Origin: CAVDRM01 sp963626285
GTDB taxonomy: Bacteria > Bacillota > Clostridia > Christensenellales > Aristaeellaceae
Length of the DNA: 14,072 nucleotides
Assembly (NCBI GenBank): GCA_963626285.1
Contig: CAVFWQ010000057.1
Coordinates: 1 to 14,072, forward strand
Reading direction: 5' to 3'
Numbering within the stretch: the stretch's first letter is position 1; each line of letters opens with the position of its first letter. Positions 13,695 to 14,072 of this stretch are shown here, one piece after another. The notes under the pieces are model-generated. The model saw nothing but the letters and a program-made list of their open reading frames with translations. It had not been told where the DNA came from and ran no database searches. The position numbers and the translations under genes were made by a program.

Positions 13695-14072
13695 ATGATT
13701 CGTGATGATATTCGCAACATTGCCATCATTGCCCATGTTGACCACGGCAAGACCACCCTGGTCGACCAGATGCTCAAGCAGGGTCATGTGCTTCGTCAGA
13801 ACCAGCAGATTGCCGACCGTGTGATGGACTCCAACGATTTGGAACGCGAGCGCGGCATCACCATTTTAGCCAAGAATACCGCCGTCCATTACGGCGAACA
13901 CAAGATAAACATCGTTGATACCCCCGGCCACGCCGATTTCGGCGGCGAGGTAGAGCGCATTTTGAAGATGGTGGACGGCGTGCTGCTGCTGGTGGACAGC
14001 TTTGAAGGCCCCATGCCGCAGACCCGCTTTGTGCTCAGCAAGGCGCTGGATCTGAGCCTGCCGGTGCTGATC
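13695..14072 (+). CDS. typA: Translational GTPase TypA/BipA (5' part, cut by window end)
   Basis: The first 126 codons are present and the frame is open at the window edge. Motifs are G1 AHVDHGKTT (13-21), G2 RGITI (53-57) and G3 DTPGHADFGGEVER (75-88). The opening MIRDDIRNIAIIAHVDHGKTTLVDQML, read with the SNDLERERGITILAKNTAV segment, is typical of TypA/BipA rather than EF-G, LepA or TetM. BipA is a ribosome-associated GTPase involved in 50S assembly and growth under stress or cold. The ATG has AGG about 9 nt upstream within AAGGCAGG, a modest ribosome binding site. Confidence 0.95.
   Translation, partial: MIRDDIRNIAIIAHVDHGKTTLVDQMLKQGHVLRQNQQIADRVMDSNDLERERGITILAKNTAVHYGEHKINIVDTPGHADFGGEVERILKMVDGVLLLVDSFEGPMPQTRFVLSKALDLSLPVLI

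Noticed and set aside
1..14072. CRISPR arrays, insertion sequences, attachment sites
   Set aside because: No regularly spaced repeats, transposase or integrase, or terminal inverted repeats were seen anywhere in the window.

Overview
The window looks like a moderately GC-rich member of the Firmicutes, most likely class Clostridia. This is inferred from strong Shine-Dalgarno sites, many intrinsic terminators, an L27 protein with a cleavable N-terminal extension next to the Prp protease, a PhoB/PhoR-type system fused to a pst operon, and a clostridial-style DUF4179-like anti-sigma protein. I cannot name a genus from this sequence.

Left part (1-7727, all genes on the minus strand). Read in the direction of transcription, the main unit is pstC-pstA-pstB-phoU-phoB-phoR. 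It encodes the membrane and ATPase parts of a high-affinity phosphate ABC transporter, its regulator PhoU, and a two-component system. Genes overlap or nearly touch, and the unit ends in a strong intrinsic terminator (2016-2051). Upstream of pstC lies an array of TGTCAAA-type repeats with 11-bp phasing (7676-7727), which I read as the PhoB operator. No pstS gene is present in the window. Downstream of the terminator, and with their own signals, are a secreted phosphodiester glycosidase-family protein and a small HEAT-repeat protein, each read leftward.

Middle (7728-8658). A long stretch between divergent units carries no convincing protein gene until 8242. It does hold a near-consensus promoter (7951-7979) followed by a roughly 220-nt RNA whose two ends pair with each other and which contains several internal hairpins. 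This RNA lies directly upstream of a small protein with four CXXC motifs, which is followed by an excellent terminator. The RNA is the most interesting element here; it may belong to the raiA-motif class, but I cannot confirm that without a covariance search.

Right part (8659-14072, plus strand). A sigma-70/ECF-like factor overlaps by 4 nt with a membrane-anchored DUF4179-like anti-sigma protein. Next comes the ribosomal operon rplU (L21)-prp-rpmA (L27), with a promoter, a structured leader that resembles an L21 leader, and a strong terminator. Peptide-chain release factor 3 (prfC) follows with its own consensus promoter. The translational GTPase typA/bipA then starts after a 284-bp structured gap and is cut by the window edge.
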